A DNA stretch of 53,912 nucleotides from Lactococcus cremoris subsp. cremoris NBRC 100676. Lineage in GTDB: Bacteria > Bacillota > Bacilli > Lactobacillales > Streptococcaceae. Location: positions 1 through 53,912 of the forward strand of contig NZ_BCVK01000008.1 in assembly GCF_001591705.1 (NCBI RefSeq), read 5' to 3'. The notes under the pieces are model-generated. The model made no database searches. It was given only the letters and a program-made list of their open reading frames with translations, and had not been told where the DNA came from. This document shows positions 1-8,856 of the stretch, in pieces (the first letter of the stretch is position 1; the number at the start of each line of letters is the position of its first letter). Position numbers and translations under genes: made by a program.

Positions 1-3
1 TAG

Positions 4-90
4 CACTCTGAAAATTCTGTGAAAAATTTTGGAATATATGCCAAAAGTGATTATTTTGCTGGAAAGCCTTGGATTATAACATCTTCTTAG
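4..90 (+). pseudogene. C-terminal remnant of an unidentified protein
   Basis: Frame 1 starts with TAG at bases 1-3, then runs open for 28 codons to a TAG at 88-90. The peptide contains NFGIYAKSDYFAGKPW, which looks like real protein, but nothing marks a start. It could be the tail of a gene to the left that carries a nonsense codon, or chance. I do not recognise the family. Confidence 0.25.
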
Positions 91-210
91 TTTTTTATTT
101 TCTTATATTATCGTCAGTTCTTACATAGTATCTTTAGTTACCGACTTTAAAAAAATATATTTATTTTTCTTTTGTCATATATTCCAAAAGTTAGTCGAAC
201 ATAAAGAAAT

Positions 211-288
211 ACTGACAGAATTTCTGTCATAGGATAGACGTTTGTACTTTAGTACATTACGAATATACTAGCAGTTCCATCAGTAACT
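211..288 (-). repeat. ~80-nt hairpin repeat, copy A (minus orientation)
   Basis: Read on the minus strand this matches the repeats at 1960-2041 and 3723-3811. It has TTACTGATGGAA at one end and TTCTGTCAGTA at the other, with the central hairpin GTAC-TAAA-GTAC at 244-255. TCGT and ACG form the next stem out. It lies upstream of the S66 peptidase pseudogene, in opposite orientation to copy B, which follows the neighbouring pseudogene. Confidence 0.8.
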
Positions 289-329
289 TTCAAAATAGAA
301 TCCTAAATTAAAATCTTTAAATATTTTTG

Positions 330-358
330 ATGACAATGCTGTCAGTAAATGCTATAAT
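330..358 (+). promoter_or_regulatory. Promoter for the S66 peptidase/phosphatase pair
   Basis: A -35 ATGACA (330-335) is followed by a 17-bp spacer and a consensus -10 TATAAT (353-358), with TG in the extended -10 position. GGAGGG at about 376-381 is the ribosome site for the ATG at 391. The ATG at 387 would read only three codons before a stop. Confidence 0.7.
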
Positions 359-390
359 TAGTTCAATTTACTGACGGAGGGCTTTGATGA

Positions 391-1364
391 ATGACTAAAA
401 TATTTCCTAAAAAATTACAAAAGGGCGATGAAATCCGCGTGATTTCACCTAGTTCTTCTTTGACTCGGACCGGAAAATTTGAAGACAAATTAAAAGCAAA
501 AGCTCGTCTTGAAGCACTTGGTTATCAGGTTACTTTTGGTCAGCATATTTTAGAAAATGATTTGCTTGAATCAAGTTCGATTAATTCACGACTTGCAGAT
601 TTCCATGCGGCTTTTTTAGACCCTAATGTCAAAGCCATTTTATGTCCATTGGTGGCTTTAACTCTAATGAACTTCTCCCTTATATCGATTGGAACATTGT
701 AAAAAATAGTCCTAAAATTTTCTGTGGCTTTTCTGATATCACTGTTCTTCATCAAGCAATTTTCGCTAAAACTGGCTTAGTCACTTACTATGGTCCTGGT
801 TACATCGCCTTTTTAATGGATGAATTGCAAGACTTTCAAACTAATTCTTGGCAAAATGCAGTAGCTGGTCAGTCAAGTTATTCTTTAAATGCCAGCGATT
901 TCTACACGAGTGATGCTTGGTACGACCCCACTCAAGCTCGTCATCTCCTGCCTGCTGCCTGGAAAATATATAACCATGGCAAAGCGTCAGGGGAGATTAT
1001 TGGCGGAAATCTCAATACCCTGATGCTTGTGACAGGAACTAGTGCTCAGGTCAAATCTAATCAACAAATTGCTTTTTTAGAAAATGCTGAAGGTGAAGAT
1101 TTTTATGATTGGGACCGTGAATTAGCTCATTTTCTTCAAGTTTATCCCGATATCTCTGCTTTGGTTATTGGTCGCTTTCCAAAAGAAGAGGGAATGACTG
1201 AAGAAATTTTACATTTTATTTTAGATAAATACCCTCATTTAAAAACAATTCCAGTTGTTTATGATGTCGATTTTGGACATACTCAACCGATTTTTACTTT
1301 TCCTCTGGGAGGGCAAGTGGAAATTTCAACCCAACCTTTAAAAATTGAAATTTTGGAAGGTTAG
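391..1364 (+). pseudogene. S66 family LD-carboxypeptidase (MccF-like), frameshifted
   Basis: The two halves together match the S66 serine carboxypeptidase family, which trims muropeptides or cleaves microcin C-type conjugates in the cytoplasm. The first half ends in frame at 702. The second resumes with SIGGFNSNELLPY, the conserved region expected straight after AILC, so one base is missing near 643-647. The GFSD nucleophile motif, ENAEGED (Glu) and DFGHTQP (His) are all in the second half. The joined product would be about 324 residues, close to family length. The promoter and ribosome site are intact, so the break looks recent. It is probably non-functional unless the base was lost in sequencing. 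Confidence 0.85.
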
Positions 1365-1385
1365 AACATCAAAAAGGAGAGTCAC

Positions 1386-1967
1386 ATGACTGAAGTTTAT
1401 TTTATTCGACATTCTCTTAGAGATAATGCAACCTATGACGATATGGATGTTCCTCTGACTGCTGAGGGTGAAAAACGCGCACTAATCTTAGCTGATGCTT
1501 TTGCAAATGTATCAATCGAGCAAATTTTTTCCAGTCCATTTCAACGTTCTGTTCGTACCGTGAATCCTCTTGCTCACTCTAAAAATCTTGAAATTTAACT
1601 CATTTCTGATTTGAGAGAAAGAAATGTTGGCCATGAAATAGCTGATTTTTGGCCTTTTGCAAAGCGACAATGGAAAGATTTTGATTATAAACTTGCTGAT
1701 GGAGAATCCTTACGTGAAGTTCAAAATCGTAATATTTCAGCCCTTGAACATATTTTAGCAACTTCTAAAAATCAAAAAGTTGCAATCGGAACTCATGGCA
1801 CTTCTCTTTCTACCATTTTAAATTTTTATCAACCAGACTTTCAGTTTCAAGATTTTCAATCTTTAGCTGGCAAAATGCCCTATGTCATCAAAATGGACTT
1901 TGCTGAAAATAATTATCTGACCCACCAAGTCATTGAAATTGATTATGACAATAAAAAAAGTTACTGA
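1386..1967 (+). pseudogene. Histidine phosphatase (PGM-like) family, nonsense mutation
   Basis: An RH motif (FIRHSLRDN) near the N-terminus and GTHGTS near the C-terminus place this in the histidine phosphatase superfamily; its substrate cannot be told. An in-frame TAA at 1596-1598 splits it after residue 70, and the frame then continues to 1967 with ISDLRERN and DGESLREV, both typical of the family. A GAA-to-TAA change would explain it. The ribosome site AAGGAGAG lies 21 bases after the preceding pseudogene, so the two were one transcription unit. The final TGA lies inside the terminal repeat of the hairpin element at 1960-2041. Confidence 0.85.
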
Positions 1968-2041
1968 TAGAACTGCTAGGATATTCGTAATGTACTAAAG
2001 TACAAACGACTATCCTATGACAGCAATTCTTGTCAGTAACT
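1960..2041 (+). repeat. ~80-nt hairpin repeat, copy B
   Basis: The ends are GTTACTGATAGAA and TTCTTGTCAGTAAC. Moving inward the arms pair as TGCT/AGCA, GGATA/TATCC, TCGT/ACGA and GTAC/GTAC around a TAAA loop at 1996-1999. The whole element can fold into one long imperfect hairpin. It covers the end of the phosphatase pseudogene and lies between convergent phoU and that gene, so it may also act as a terminator. Confidence 0.85.
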
Positions 2042-2048
2042 TTTTATT

Positions 2049-2702
2049 TTAAAGTTCAATAATATTTCCAGAATTCAAGTAAACAATCCACTCACAGAGA
2101 TTGACCGCGTAACCGGTAATCCGTTCCAAGTAAACCAATGTCAACAAGTATTCTTTACCTGTTGTTACTGTTTCAGAGTTTTCTTTCATTCCGTCAAGAA
2201 TTTTTTCTTGAATTTCATGACTCATGCTTTTGATGACATATTGTTGTTCAGCAATTTCATGAGCACGTTTGTCATTTCCTTGAATATAAGCATTGAGCGA
2301 AGCATCAACGATAGATTTAACTTTTTCACCGAGTAAGCTAATATCTTCTTCAATTACATGAATTCGTTCTTCACCTTTAAGTGAAATGGTTGCCTTAGCG
2401 ATAGATGCAACGTGGTCACCCATTCGCTCAAGGTCAGATGACGCTTTAAGGACTGTGATGATTGTTCGCAAATCGCTAGAAACAGGTTGTTGAAGTGCAA
2501 TCATTTCTAATGATTGGTTTTCAAGACTTTTTTCTTGGTCATTAATGGCATGGTCGCCTTCAATGACTTGTTCAGCCAAATCACGATCATGGCTAACAAA
2601 GGCACGAACGGCCTTATTCAATTGAGCAGAAACTTGCGTGCCCATTGAGTAAAATTGATTGTGAAGTTTATTAAGGTCTTCTTCAAATTGTGTACGCAAC
2701 AT
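2049..2702 (-). CDS. phoU: Phosphate transport regulator PhoU
   Basis: PhoU is a cytoplasmic protein of two three-helix-bundle repeats that links the Pst transporter to the phosphate-sensing kinase. The first repeat keeps the metal-binding signature (DLERMGDHVASIA). In the second the matching stretch reads LERITGYAVNLCEW, with the usual Asp-His replaced by Gly-Tyr, so that metal site may be lost. At 217 residues it has normal length. The start is ATG after AGAGGGG. It is the last gene of the pst operon, separated from pstB by 242 bases of hairpin-rich sequence that could reduce its expression. Confidence 0.95.
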   Translation of the reverse strand: MLRTQFEEDLNKLHNQFYSMGTQVSAQLNKAVRAFVSHDRDLAEQVIEGDHAINDQEKSLENQSLEMIALQQPVSSDLRTIITVLKASSDLERMGDHVASIAKATISLKGEERIHVIEEDISLLGEKVKSIVDASLNAYIQGNDKRAHEIAEQQYVIKSMSHEIQEKILDGMKENSETVTTGKEYLLTLVYLERITGYAVNLCEWIVYLNSGNIIEL

Positions 2703-2742
2703 AATTACCCCTCTTTGTTTTTATAGTAATGTTATTATGAGA

Positions 2743-2944
2743 CATTCATTAAATCGATGATATTCCGCTTTAATGAATGCTAATGTAATATCTAGGAAGA
2801 ACGCCATAACTGAAAGCGACTGAAAAGGGAGCTTTCAGGTTGGAGATTAGAAAAGCATCGCTTTTCCCTTTCCTGTTTGACCGTTGACGCTTTAGCGTTT
2901 TACGGCCATTGATATTTTTAGCACCAAAGTGCTAGCAATGAAAT
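2743..2944. repeat. Hairpin-rich block between pstB and phoU
   Basis: Five separate hairpins sit in about 200 bases: an 11-bp stem (2743-2753/2769-2779), CTGAAAGC/GCTTTCAG (2810-2817/2831-2838), GAAAAGC/GCTTTTC (2850-2856/2860-2866), a nested CCGT/ACGG plus ACGC/GCGT stem with a TAAA loop on the minus strand (2881-2905), and TAGCAC-CAAA-GTGCTA (2919-2934). The last two have the architecture of the ~80-nt repeats. The segment near 2792-2810 resembles 45692-45712 in inverted orientation. Confidence 0.7.
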
Positions 2945-3706
2945 TTATCCAAATTTACCAGAAATATAATCAGATGTTTCTTGTTTTTCTGGATTCAAGA
3001 AAATACTTTTTGTATCATTATACTCAATCAGATTCCCGTCTAACATAAAAGCGGTACGATCTGAAATACGTGATGCTTGTTGCATACTATGCGTCACGAT
3101 AGCGATTGTATAATCTTTTTTAAGTTCAAGCATGGTTTCTTCGACACGAGCCGCTGAAATTGGGTCAAGGGCTGATGTTGGTTCATCCATTAAGATAATT
3201 TCTGGATTGACCGCAAGGACACGAGCGATACAAACCCGTTGTTGTTGTCCCCCTGAAAGTCCAAGAGCTGAACTGTGCAAAATATCCTTCACTTCATCCC
3301 AAATATTTGCTGCTTTAAGTGAGTTTTCCACAACTTCATCAAGAAGTGCTTTATCTTTGACACCTTTTAAGCGCAGTCCATAAACCACATTTTCATAAAT
3401 TGAAAATGGGAAGGGATTCGGTTGTTGGAAAACCATACCGATTTCTTTTCGTAAATCAACGGTATCAACTTTTGGACTATAAATATTTTTACCTTTGTAA
3501 TCAATCGCTCCAGTGATAGTCACTGTTGGAATCAAATCATTCATACGATTGATTGAGCGCAATAGTGTTGATTTTCCACATCCAGACGGACCAATGAGCG
3601 CTGTAATTTCATTCTTGTAGAATGTCATATTTATCGTATTCAACGCTTTTTTCTTGCTGTAATAAAGCGACAAGTCGCTGACGGTTAAAACTGCTTCTTT
3701 TTCCAT
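2945..3706 (-). CDS. pstB: Phosphate ABC transporter ATPase PstB (first copy)
   Basis: This is the ATP-hydrolysing subunit that drives phosphate import through PstC-PstA. It shows Walker [10 protein letters not shown], signature LSGGQQQR, Walker [13 protein letters not shown] and the switch His in IVTHSMQQ. At 253 residues it is typical of PstB. It is the second PstB in the operon and is similar to, but clearly diverged from, the one at 3914-4723. Two PstB copies are common in streptococci and lactococci; whether they form a mixed dimer cannot be told. Two repeat elements separate them. Confidence 0.95.
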   Translation of the reverse strand: MEKEAVLTVSDLSLYYSKKKALNTINMTFYKNEITALIGPSGCGKSTLLRSINRMNDLIPTVTITGAIDYKGKNIYSPKVDTVDLRKEIGMVFQQPNPFPFSIYENVVYGLRLKGVKDKALLDEVVENSLKAANIWDEVKDILHSSALGLSGGQQQRVCIARVLAVNPEIILMDEPTSALDPISAARVEETMLELKKDYTIAIVTHSMQQASRISDRTAFMLDGNLIEYNDTKSIFLNPEKQETSDYISGKFG

Positions 3707-3722
3707 ATCTTACCTTTTTATA

Positions 3723-3811
3723 AGTTACTGATAGAACTACCAGCACATTCGTAATGTACCAAAGTACAAATGACTGTCCTATGACAAAAAATTTTTGACT
3801 TTCTATCAGTA
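3723..3811 (+). repeat. Hairpin repeat, copy C
   Basis: TACTGATAGAA and TTCTATCAGTA form a perfect 11-bp terminal inverted repeat. The centre is GTAC-CAAA-GTAC (3756-3767), flanked by TCGT/ATGA (one G-T pair) and GCACA/TGTCC. Compared with copy B the changes largely preserve pairing. It lies between the two pstB genes. Confidence 0.85.
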
Positions 3812-3815
3812 TGTT

Positions 3816-3860
3816 TTACTGACAGAAAATATTTTAGCAACTTTGTAGCTTTGTCAGTAA
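3816..3860. repeat. Short TTACTGACAG inverted-repeat element
   Basis: TTACTGACAG (3816-3825) and TTGTCAGTAA (3851-3860) bracket 25 bases in the gap between the two pstB genes. It follows copy C directly. It may be a partial terminator within the operon. Confidence 0.6.
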
Positions 3861-3913
3861 TTTTTATCAAATTTTGACAACAAAATTGAATAAATGTGTG
3901 ATGTTTTTATTTC

Positions 3914-4723
3914 TTAACCAAAGTGACCAGAAACATAGTCCTCTGTTGATTGTAAACTAGGCTGAGTGAAAATAGTGCTTGTCTTATCATACTCAATCAA
4001 ATCTCCAGAGTAGAAAAATGCTGTATTATCAGAAGCTCGAGAAGCTTGAGCCATATTGTGAGTCACGATAATGATCGTATAATTTTCTTTAAGTTCCATC
4101 ATCGTTTCTTCAATTTGCATGGTTGAAATTGGGTCAAGGGCAGAAGCCGGTTCATCCATCAAGATAATTTCTGGTTTTACTGACAAGGCACGTGCAATAC
4201 ACAAACGCTGCGCTTGTCCGCCAGACATAGCCAAAGCCGATTGATTAAGATTATCTTTGACTTGCTCCCACAAAGCAGCTTGCTTCAGTGAGGTTTCAAC
4301 AATCTCGTCCAATTTTTTCTTATCTCTCACACCGTCGCGGCGATGAATGAAGGCAATATTTTCATAAATTGATTTAGGAAATGGGTTGGGTCTTTGAAAA
4401 ACCATCCCAATTTGCTTACGAACTTCAAAGACATTTACTTTGTTGTCGTTAATATTGACCCCTTCATAATTGATTTCACCAGTTACGCGCGCTCCATCAA
4501 TCGTATCATTCATTCGATTTAATGCACGCAGATAAGTCGATTTACCAGAACCAGAAGGGCCAATAAGTGCAGTTATTTCATTTTTGGGAAATGACATTGT
4601 CACACCATGAATTGCTTCTTTTGTTCCATTATAGAAAACACGCAAATCATTGGTTGATAATGCTATTTCTTCTTTCTCAGGCACCATAATTTTGCGCTGA
4701 GTCCAGTCATATGTTGTTGCCAT
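3914..4723 (-). CDS. pstB: Phosphate ABC transporter ATPase PstB (second copy)
   Basis: This is the second PstB-type ATPase of the operon. It has Walker [10 protein letters not shown], signature MSGGQAQRL and Walker [13 protein letters not shown], where Ala replaces the usual Thr after DEP. The 269 residues include a short N-terminal extension ([18 protein letters not shown]) absent from the other copy. It follows pstA by 32 bases and is probably translated from the same message. Its substrate is inferred from the operon and family. Confidence 0.95.
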   Translation of the reverse strand: MATTYDWTQRKIMVPEKEEIALSTNDLRVFYNGTKEAIHGVTMSFPKNEITALIGPSGSGKSTYLRALNRMNDTIDGARVTGEINYEGVNINDNKVNVFEVRKQIGMVFQRPNPFPKSIYENIAFIHRRDGVRDKKKLDEIVETSLKQAALWEQVKDNLNQSALAMSGGQAQRLCIARALSVKPEIILMDEPASALDPISTMQIEETMMELKENYTIIIVTHNMAQASRASDNTAFFYSGDLIEYDKTSTIFTQPSLQSTEDYVSGHFG

Positions 4724-4755
4724 AATTATTCTTTCTGTTAAACTTATAAGTTTTC

Positions 4756-5649
4756 TTAATTTGAAGAGGTTAATTTCTTGTGAATTCGATTCCCAATGAA
4801 ACGAGCACCCAGGTTAAAGAGGAGGACAAAGATAATCAATACCGCTGAGGCTCCTGCAGAAATTTGTTGCGCCGTTGAAATTGTTCCCTCAGTATTAAGT
4901 GCCCAGATATGAACAGCCAAGGTTTCAGCTGGTCTGAAAAGTGACAGCGGTGAAGTCAAACTCATCGGATTCCAGTTTGCCCAGTTAATCGGCAAGTTTG
5001 TTTGTCCAGCAGTATAAATCAAAGCCGCTGCCTCACCAAAGACACGTCCTGATGAAAGAATCACCCCTGTGATAATTCCAGGAACTGCCGCTGGTAAAAT
5101 AACTTGTGTTGCTGTTTCCCAGCGAGACATTCCGAGTGCCAAACCGCCTTCACGTTGTGAAGTTGGAATTGCTCGAAGTGATTCTTCAACATTACGGGTC
5201 ATCAACGGTAAGTTGAAAACGGTCAACGCCAAGGCACCTGATAAAACTGAGAAGCCAAGACCAAATTGTAAAACGAAAATTAACATCCCGAAAAGCCCAA
5301 CAACGATTGAAGGAAGTGAAGACAATACTTCAATCGCTGAGCGAACAACACCAGTTAACCAATGTTTCCGATTTGCATACTCAGACAGATAAATCCCAGC
5401 ACCTAGCGATAGGGGAACAGAGATAATCAGCGTTACAATCAATAGATAAACAGAGTTAAATAGTTGAACTGCAATCCCACCACCTGTCAACGGATTTGAC
5501 GCGGTGATGATAAATTTAGGGTCTTTAAAGATAACTGGCAAACCTTTAACTAAAATATATGCCAGTAAAAAAGCGAGGATAAGCACAATGATGCCAGAAA
5601 GGACGTAAAGGACACCAGTGGCAATCTTGTCAGAGCGTTTAGCGTTCAT
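4756..5649 (-). CDS. pstA: Phosphate ABC transporter permease PstA
   Basis: This is one of two membrane subunits forming the phosphate channel. Hydrophobic segments begin near residues 15, 70, 115, 140 and 265, and the EAA loop that docks the ATPase is visible ([23 protein letters not shown]). At 297 residues it is normal length. Its start codon overlaps the stop of pstC (TAATG), a tight translational coupling expected for subunits needed in equal amounts. Confidence 0.95.
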   Translation of the reverse strand: MNAKRSDKIATGVLYVLSGIIVLILAFLLAYILVKGLPVIFKDPKFIITASNPLTGGGIAVQLFNSVYLLIVTLIISVPLSLGAGIYLSEYANRKHWLTGVVRSAIEVLSSLPSIVVGLFGMLIFVLQFGLGFSVLSGALALTVFNLPLMTRNVEESLRAIPTSQREGGLALGMSRWETATQVILPAAVPGIITGVILSSGRVFGEAAALIYTAGQTNLPINWANWNPMSLTSPLSLFRPAETLAVHIWALNTEGTISTAQQISAGASAVLIIFVLLFNLGARFIGNRIHKKLTSSN

Positions 5650-6572
5650 TATTTAAGACTTCCTTTCTTAGCAATAGCACGCATTGCGAGGTTGAAAAAG
5701 AGTGACATAATCAAAAGGAGTAAGGCAAGCGACCAAAGTGCATTCAATTGAATACCAGGTGTTGCATTAGGAATTCCTGAAGTCAAGATTGATGTCAAGG
5801 TTGAAGCTGGTGAAATCAAATCTTTTGGCATCATGACCGCATTACCAACGACCATTTGAATAGCCAAAGCTTCACCAAAGGCACGCGCCATTTCAAAGAT
5901 AACCGCAGTCAAAATTCCTGGTGTAGCCGCACGTAAGAGAACACGCCAAATCGTTTGCCAGCGAGTGGCACCAAGTCCGAGTGATGCTTCTTTATAATAA
6001 GAAGGGACAGCTTTCATGGCGTCCACAGTCATCGAAGTCACAGTTGGCAAAATCATGACAAAGAGCACAAACACACCTGACAAAAGTCCCAAACCTGTTC
6101 CGCCAAAAACGTTACGAATGGCAGGCACGACAACGGTCAAACCAATGAAACCATAAACTACTGACGGAATCCCTACAAGGAGTTCAATGACAGGTTGCAA
6201 GATTTTTTTACCATATTTTGGTGAGATTTCTGTCATGTAAATTCCTGCACCAATCGCAAAAGGTGTGGCAACAAGTGCAGAGAGTACCGTAACAATCAAT
6301 GAACCCGCAAACATTGGTAAAGCCCCAACTGCAGGCTTACCATCTGGCCCAAGATTACCTGGTGACCAGTTGGTTCCAAAGAGGAAACGGAAAGGATTTA
6401 CGCCATCTGAATAAAAAGTTGATAGACCTTTTTGAGCAACAAAGACGAGGATTGCGCCTACAACGAAGACAATGAGGGCAATACATAAGAACGTCAAACT
6501 CTTACCAAATTTTTCAAGCCTTGAATTTTTATTGCTTGAAAGCAATTTTTCTTTGATTTTTGAATTTTCCAT
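5649..6572 (-). CDS. pstC: Phosphate ABC transporter permease PstC
   Basis: This is the partner membrane subunit of PstA. It has an N-terminal hydrophobic segment near residues 27-50, a periplasm-facing loop rich in Gly and Pro (FGTNWSPGNLGPDGKP), further membrane spans, and the EAA loop ASLGLGATRWQTIWRVLLRAATPG. Length is 307 residues. It follows the second pstS by 139 bases, which hold a small CTGAC/GTCAG hairpin near 6664 that could partly end transcription and favour binding-protein expression. Confidence 0.95.
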   Translation of the reverse strand: MENSKIKEKLLSSNKNSRLEKFGKSLTFLCIALIVFVVGAILVFVAQKGLSTFYSDGVNPFRFLFGTNWSPGNLGPDGKPAVGALPMFAGSLIVTVLSALVATPFAIGAGIYMTEISPKYGKKILQPVIELLVGIPSVVYGFIGLTVVVPAIRNVFGGTGLGLLSGVFVLFVMILPTVTSMTVDAMKAVPSYYKEASLGLGATRWQTIWRVLLRAATPGILTAVIFEMARAFGEALAIQMVVGNAVMMPKDLISPASTLTSILTSGIPNATPGIQLNALWSLALLLLIMSLFFNLAMRAIAKKGSLK

Positions 6573-6711
6573 AAGGACCTAACTATTTTTTGTTGATTTA
6601 TATTTTATTTGATAATGCAGAATTTTTTTCACTTAAAACTTTATTTTTAAAGTATATTAAAGCTGACTATTGTCAGTTCTAATTTACTTTTATCACAAAA
6701 TTTAAAGGGGA

Positions 6712-7563
6712 TTACTTGATTTTTTCAATATTTCCTTTTGCGTCTCGGTCAACTTTCATTTCAGAGACACGGATATAGCCTAATTGCTCAAGTGTTTTTT
6801 TATCATTTTGAACGTATTCGATAAATTTATTTTCAATCGTATTTTTACGAGATTTATTGGTGTACATGTGCTCGTATGACCAGATTTTCCATGCATTAGT
6901 CTTCACATTGTCATAAGTCGGAGCGACACCGTCAACATTGACTGCTTTTACTCCCGGTTTATCAGTGTAACTAAAAGCAACATAAGAAATAGCCCCTGGC
7001 GTTTGCCCTACTAATTGAACAACAGAACCTGAAGCATCTTGAGTTGGACCATTCACTTCTGTTGCGCCATTCAACGCATATTTATCAAAATTCACACGCG
7101 TTCCTGAACCAGCAGTTCGACCAATAACTGTAATTTTTTGATCTTGGCCCCCAACTTCTTTCCAATTAGTGATTTTCCCAGTGAAAATATCAATCAGTTC
7201 TTGTTGAGACAAGTTTTTTACTTTTAACTTTTTGTTGATAATTGGTGCAAAACCAATAACAGCAACTTTATGGTCAATAATTTTATCAACCGCTATTCCT
7301 GACTTTTCTTCGGCAAAAATATCAGAATTACCAATTTGAAAAGAACCAGCAGCAACTTGAGCTAAACCAACACCAGAACCGCCCCCTTGAACCATGATAA
7401 TTTCATCAGGATTTTGCTTCATATATGACATAGAAGCATGTTCAACCATTGGCTGCAAAGCAGTTGAGCCACCAGCTGTGACCTGTTTATTTCCAGAACC
7501 ACAAGCTGCCAATGCAAATAAACTTACACTGGCCATCAAAGCAATAAAAATTTTCTTCTTCAT
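6712..7563 (-). CDS. pstS: Phosphate-binding lipoprotein PstS (second copy)
   Basis: This is a substrate-binding lipoprotein for the Pst transporter. The signal peptide ends in the lipobox LAAC (Cys at residue 20). Conserved phosphate-binding signatures follow: GGSTALQP, GGGSGVGLAQV, GRTAGSGTRVNFDK. At 283 residues it closely parallels the copy at 7903-8799. The start is the ATG at 7563, since an in-frame TAA lies two codons upstream. A -10-like TATAAT sits at 7570-7575, only 6 bases before the ATG, while GAGGGGG lies about 22 bases upstream, too far to serve this ATG. A 28-nt inverted copy of the gene's first bases lies at 7793-7820. Confidence 0.95.
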   Translation of the reverse strand: MKKKIFIALMASVSLFALAACGSGNKQVTAGGSTALQPMVEHASMSYMKQNPDEIIMVQGGGSGVGLAQVAAGSFQIGNSDIFAEEKSGIAVDKIIDHKVAVIGFAPIINKKLKVKNLSQQELIDIFTGKITNWKEVGGQDQKITVIGRTAGSGTRVNFDKYALNGATEVNGPTQDASGSVVQLVGQTPGAISYVAFSYTDKPGVKAVNVDGVAPTYDNVKTNAWKIWSYEHMYTNKSRKNTIENKFIEYVQNDKKTLEQLGYIRVSEMKVDRDAKGNIEKIK

Positions 7564-7902
7564 AGCTTAATTATAACATAATGCCCCCTCAAAGGTCGCT
7601 TGATGACAGCGTTCTTATGTAAATGTTTTGTAAATAATACGGGAAAATGCTCAATTCTTAGAGAATGAGCAGCTTCCTGTCTTTAGGGAAAGAATATGAA
7701 GATATATTTAAAGTCCAATGCTCAGTAAACCCTGTTTAAATTCACTGAACATTGATTTTATAAAAAAGTAGCTGAGCATAAAATTTTAATTTATGAAGAA
7801 GAAAATTTTTATTGCTTTGAATGATGTGATTAACCACTACTTCTTATACATAATTATTTTACTGACAAACTGATTTCTGTCGAAATTGAATCAGCCTTCG
7901 TC
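7564..7902. other. pstS-pstS intergenic region with an inverted copy of the downstream start
   Basis: These 339 bases hold no gene. They contain two GTAAAT units 11 bp apart (7619-7624, 7630-7635), a half PHO-box. They also contain a 28-base exact inverted duplication (7793-7820) of the first 28 bases of the downstream pstS (7536-7563). Just upstream of that pstS, GAGGGGG precedes an ATG-TTA-TAA two-codon frame. In a read-through pst transcript the two 28-nt segments could pair and hide the second pstS start. Confidence 0.75.
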
Positions 7903-8799
7903 TTATTTTTTAGTAATATTTCCGTCAGCATCACGTTCAACTTTCATGTCGCTGATTGGAATATATCCTAATTTTTTAATGTCTTTGTTGTTTTCAGAAA
8001 CATATTTGATGAAGGCTTTATCCGCCGCTGTTTCTTTTTTAGTATTCGTGTACATATGTTCGTAAGACCAAACTTTATAGTCATTAGTTACAACATTTGC
8101 TTCAGTTGGCTCAACACCATCAATCGAAATATCTTTGATGTCTTTACTTGTATCAACATAAGAAAGTGCAACATATGAGATGGCTCCTGGTGTTTGACCT
8201 ACCATTTGAACAACTGAACCAGACGCATCTTGTGTTGGTCCTTTAACTTCTGTTGCACCACCCAGTGCAAACTTATCGAAATTCACGCGTGTTCCAGAAC
8301 CTTCAGTTCGACCGATAACAGTAATCTTTTGATCTAAACCACCCACTTCTTTCCAGTTTGTCACTTTACCAGTAAAGACGTCTTGCAATTGTTGTGAAGT
8401 TAAATTTTTCACATCAGTTTTAGCGTTAATAATTGGGGCAAAACCAACAACTGCTACTTTGTGATCAGTAATTGCTGAAGCATCAATTCCGGATTTTTCC
8501 TCAGCAAAAATGTCAGAGTTCCCAATTTGGAAAGAACCAGCAGCCACTTGGGTCAAGCCGACACCAGACCCACCACCTTGCACAGTTACTTGAACAGAAG
8601 AATTTTTAGCCATAAATTCTGTTGACGATTGTTGTGCTAATGGTTGAAGAGCTGTTGAACCTCCAGCGATAATTTTTCCTGACAAAGCTTTGTCAGAAGA
8701 ACTAGAGCTGCTAGATGATGAACCATTTGATGAACCACAGGCCGCCAAAGTCAACAATGCACCAGCAGTAATGAGACCAACAAGAATTTTCTTTTTCAT
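7903..8799 (-). CDS. pstS: Phosphate-binding lipoprotein PstS (first copy)
   Basis: This is the first gene of the pst operon, a high-affinity phosphate-binding lipoprotein. The ATG at 8799 (GGAGAA seven bases upstream) begins MKKKILVGLI; a TTG five codons earlier is less likely because it lies inside the ribosome site. The lipobox LAAC is followed by a serine run of nine residues, a flexible tether. GGSTALQP, GGGSGVGLTQV and GRTEGSGTRVNFDK are the binding motifs. It has 298 residues. Four PHO-box repeats lie just upstream. Confidence 0.95.
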   Translation of the reverse strand: MKKKILVGLITAGALLTLAACGSSNGSSSSSSSSSDKALSGKIIAGGSTALQPLAQQSSTEFMAKNSSVQVTVQGGGSGVGLTQVAAGSFQIGNSDIFAEEKSGIDASAITDHKVAVVGFAPIINAKTDVKNLTSQQLQDVFTGKVTNWKEVGGLDQKITVIGRTEGSGTRVNFDKFALGGATEVKGPTQDASGSVVQMVGQTPGAISYVALSYVDTSKDIKDISIDGVEPTEANVVTNDYKVWSYEHMYTNTKKETAADKAFIKYVSENNKDIKKLGYIPISDMKVERDADGNITKK

Positions 8800-8856
8800 G
8801 AGAAGTTTCTCCAATTAATTTCTAAATAAGTTGTTAAGCTTTTTGCTTACAAAACT

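Noticed and set aside
211-2041. Insertion sequence or composite transposon at the left end
   Set aside because: No transposase or target-site duplication is present; only short hairpin repeats flank the pseudogenes.
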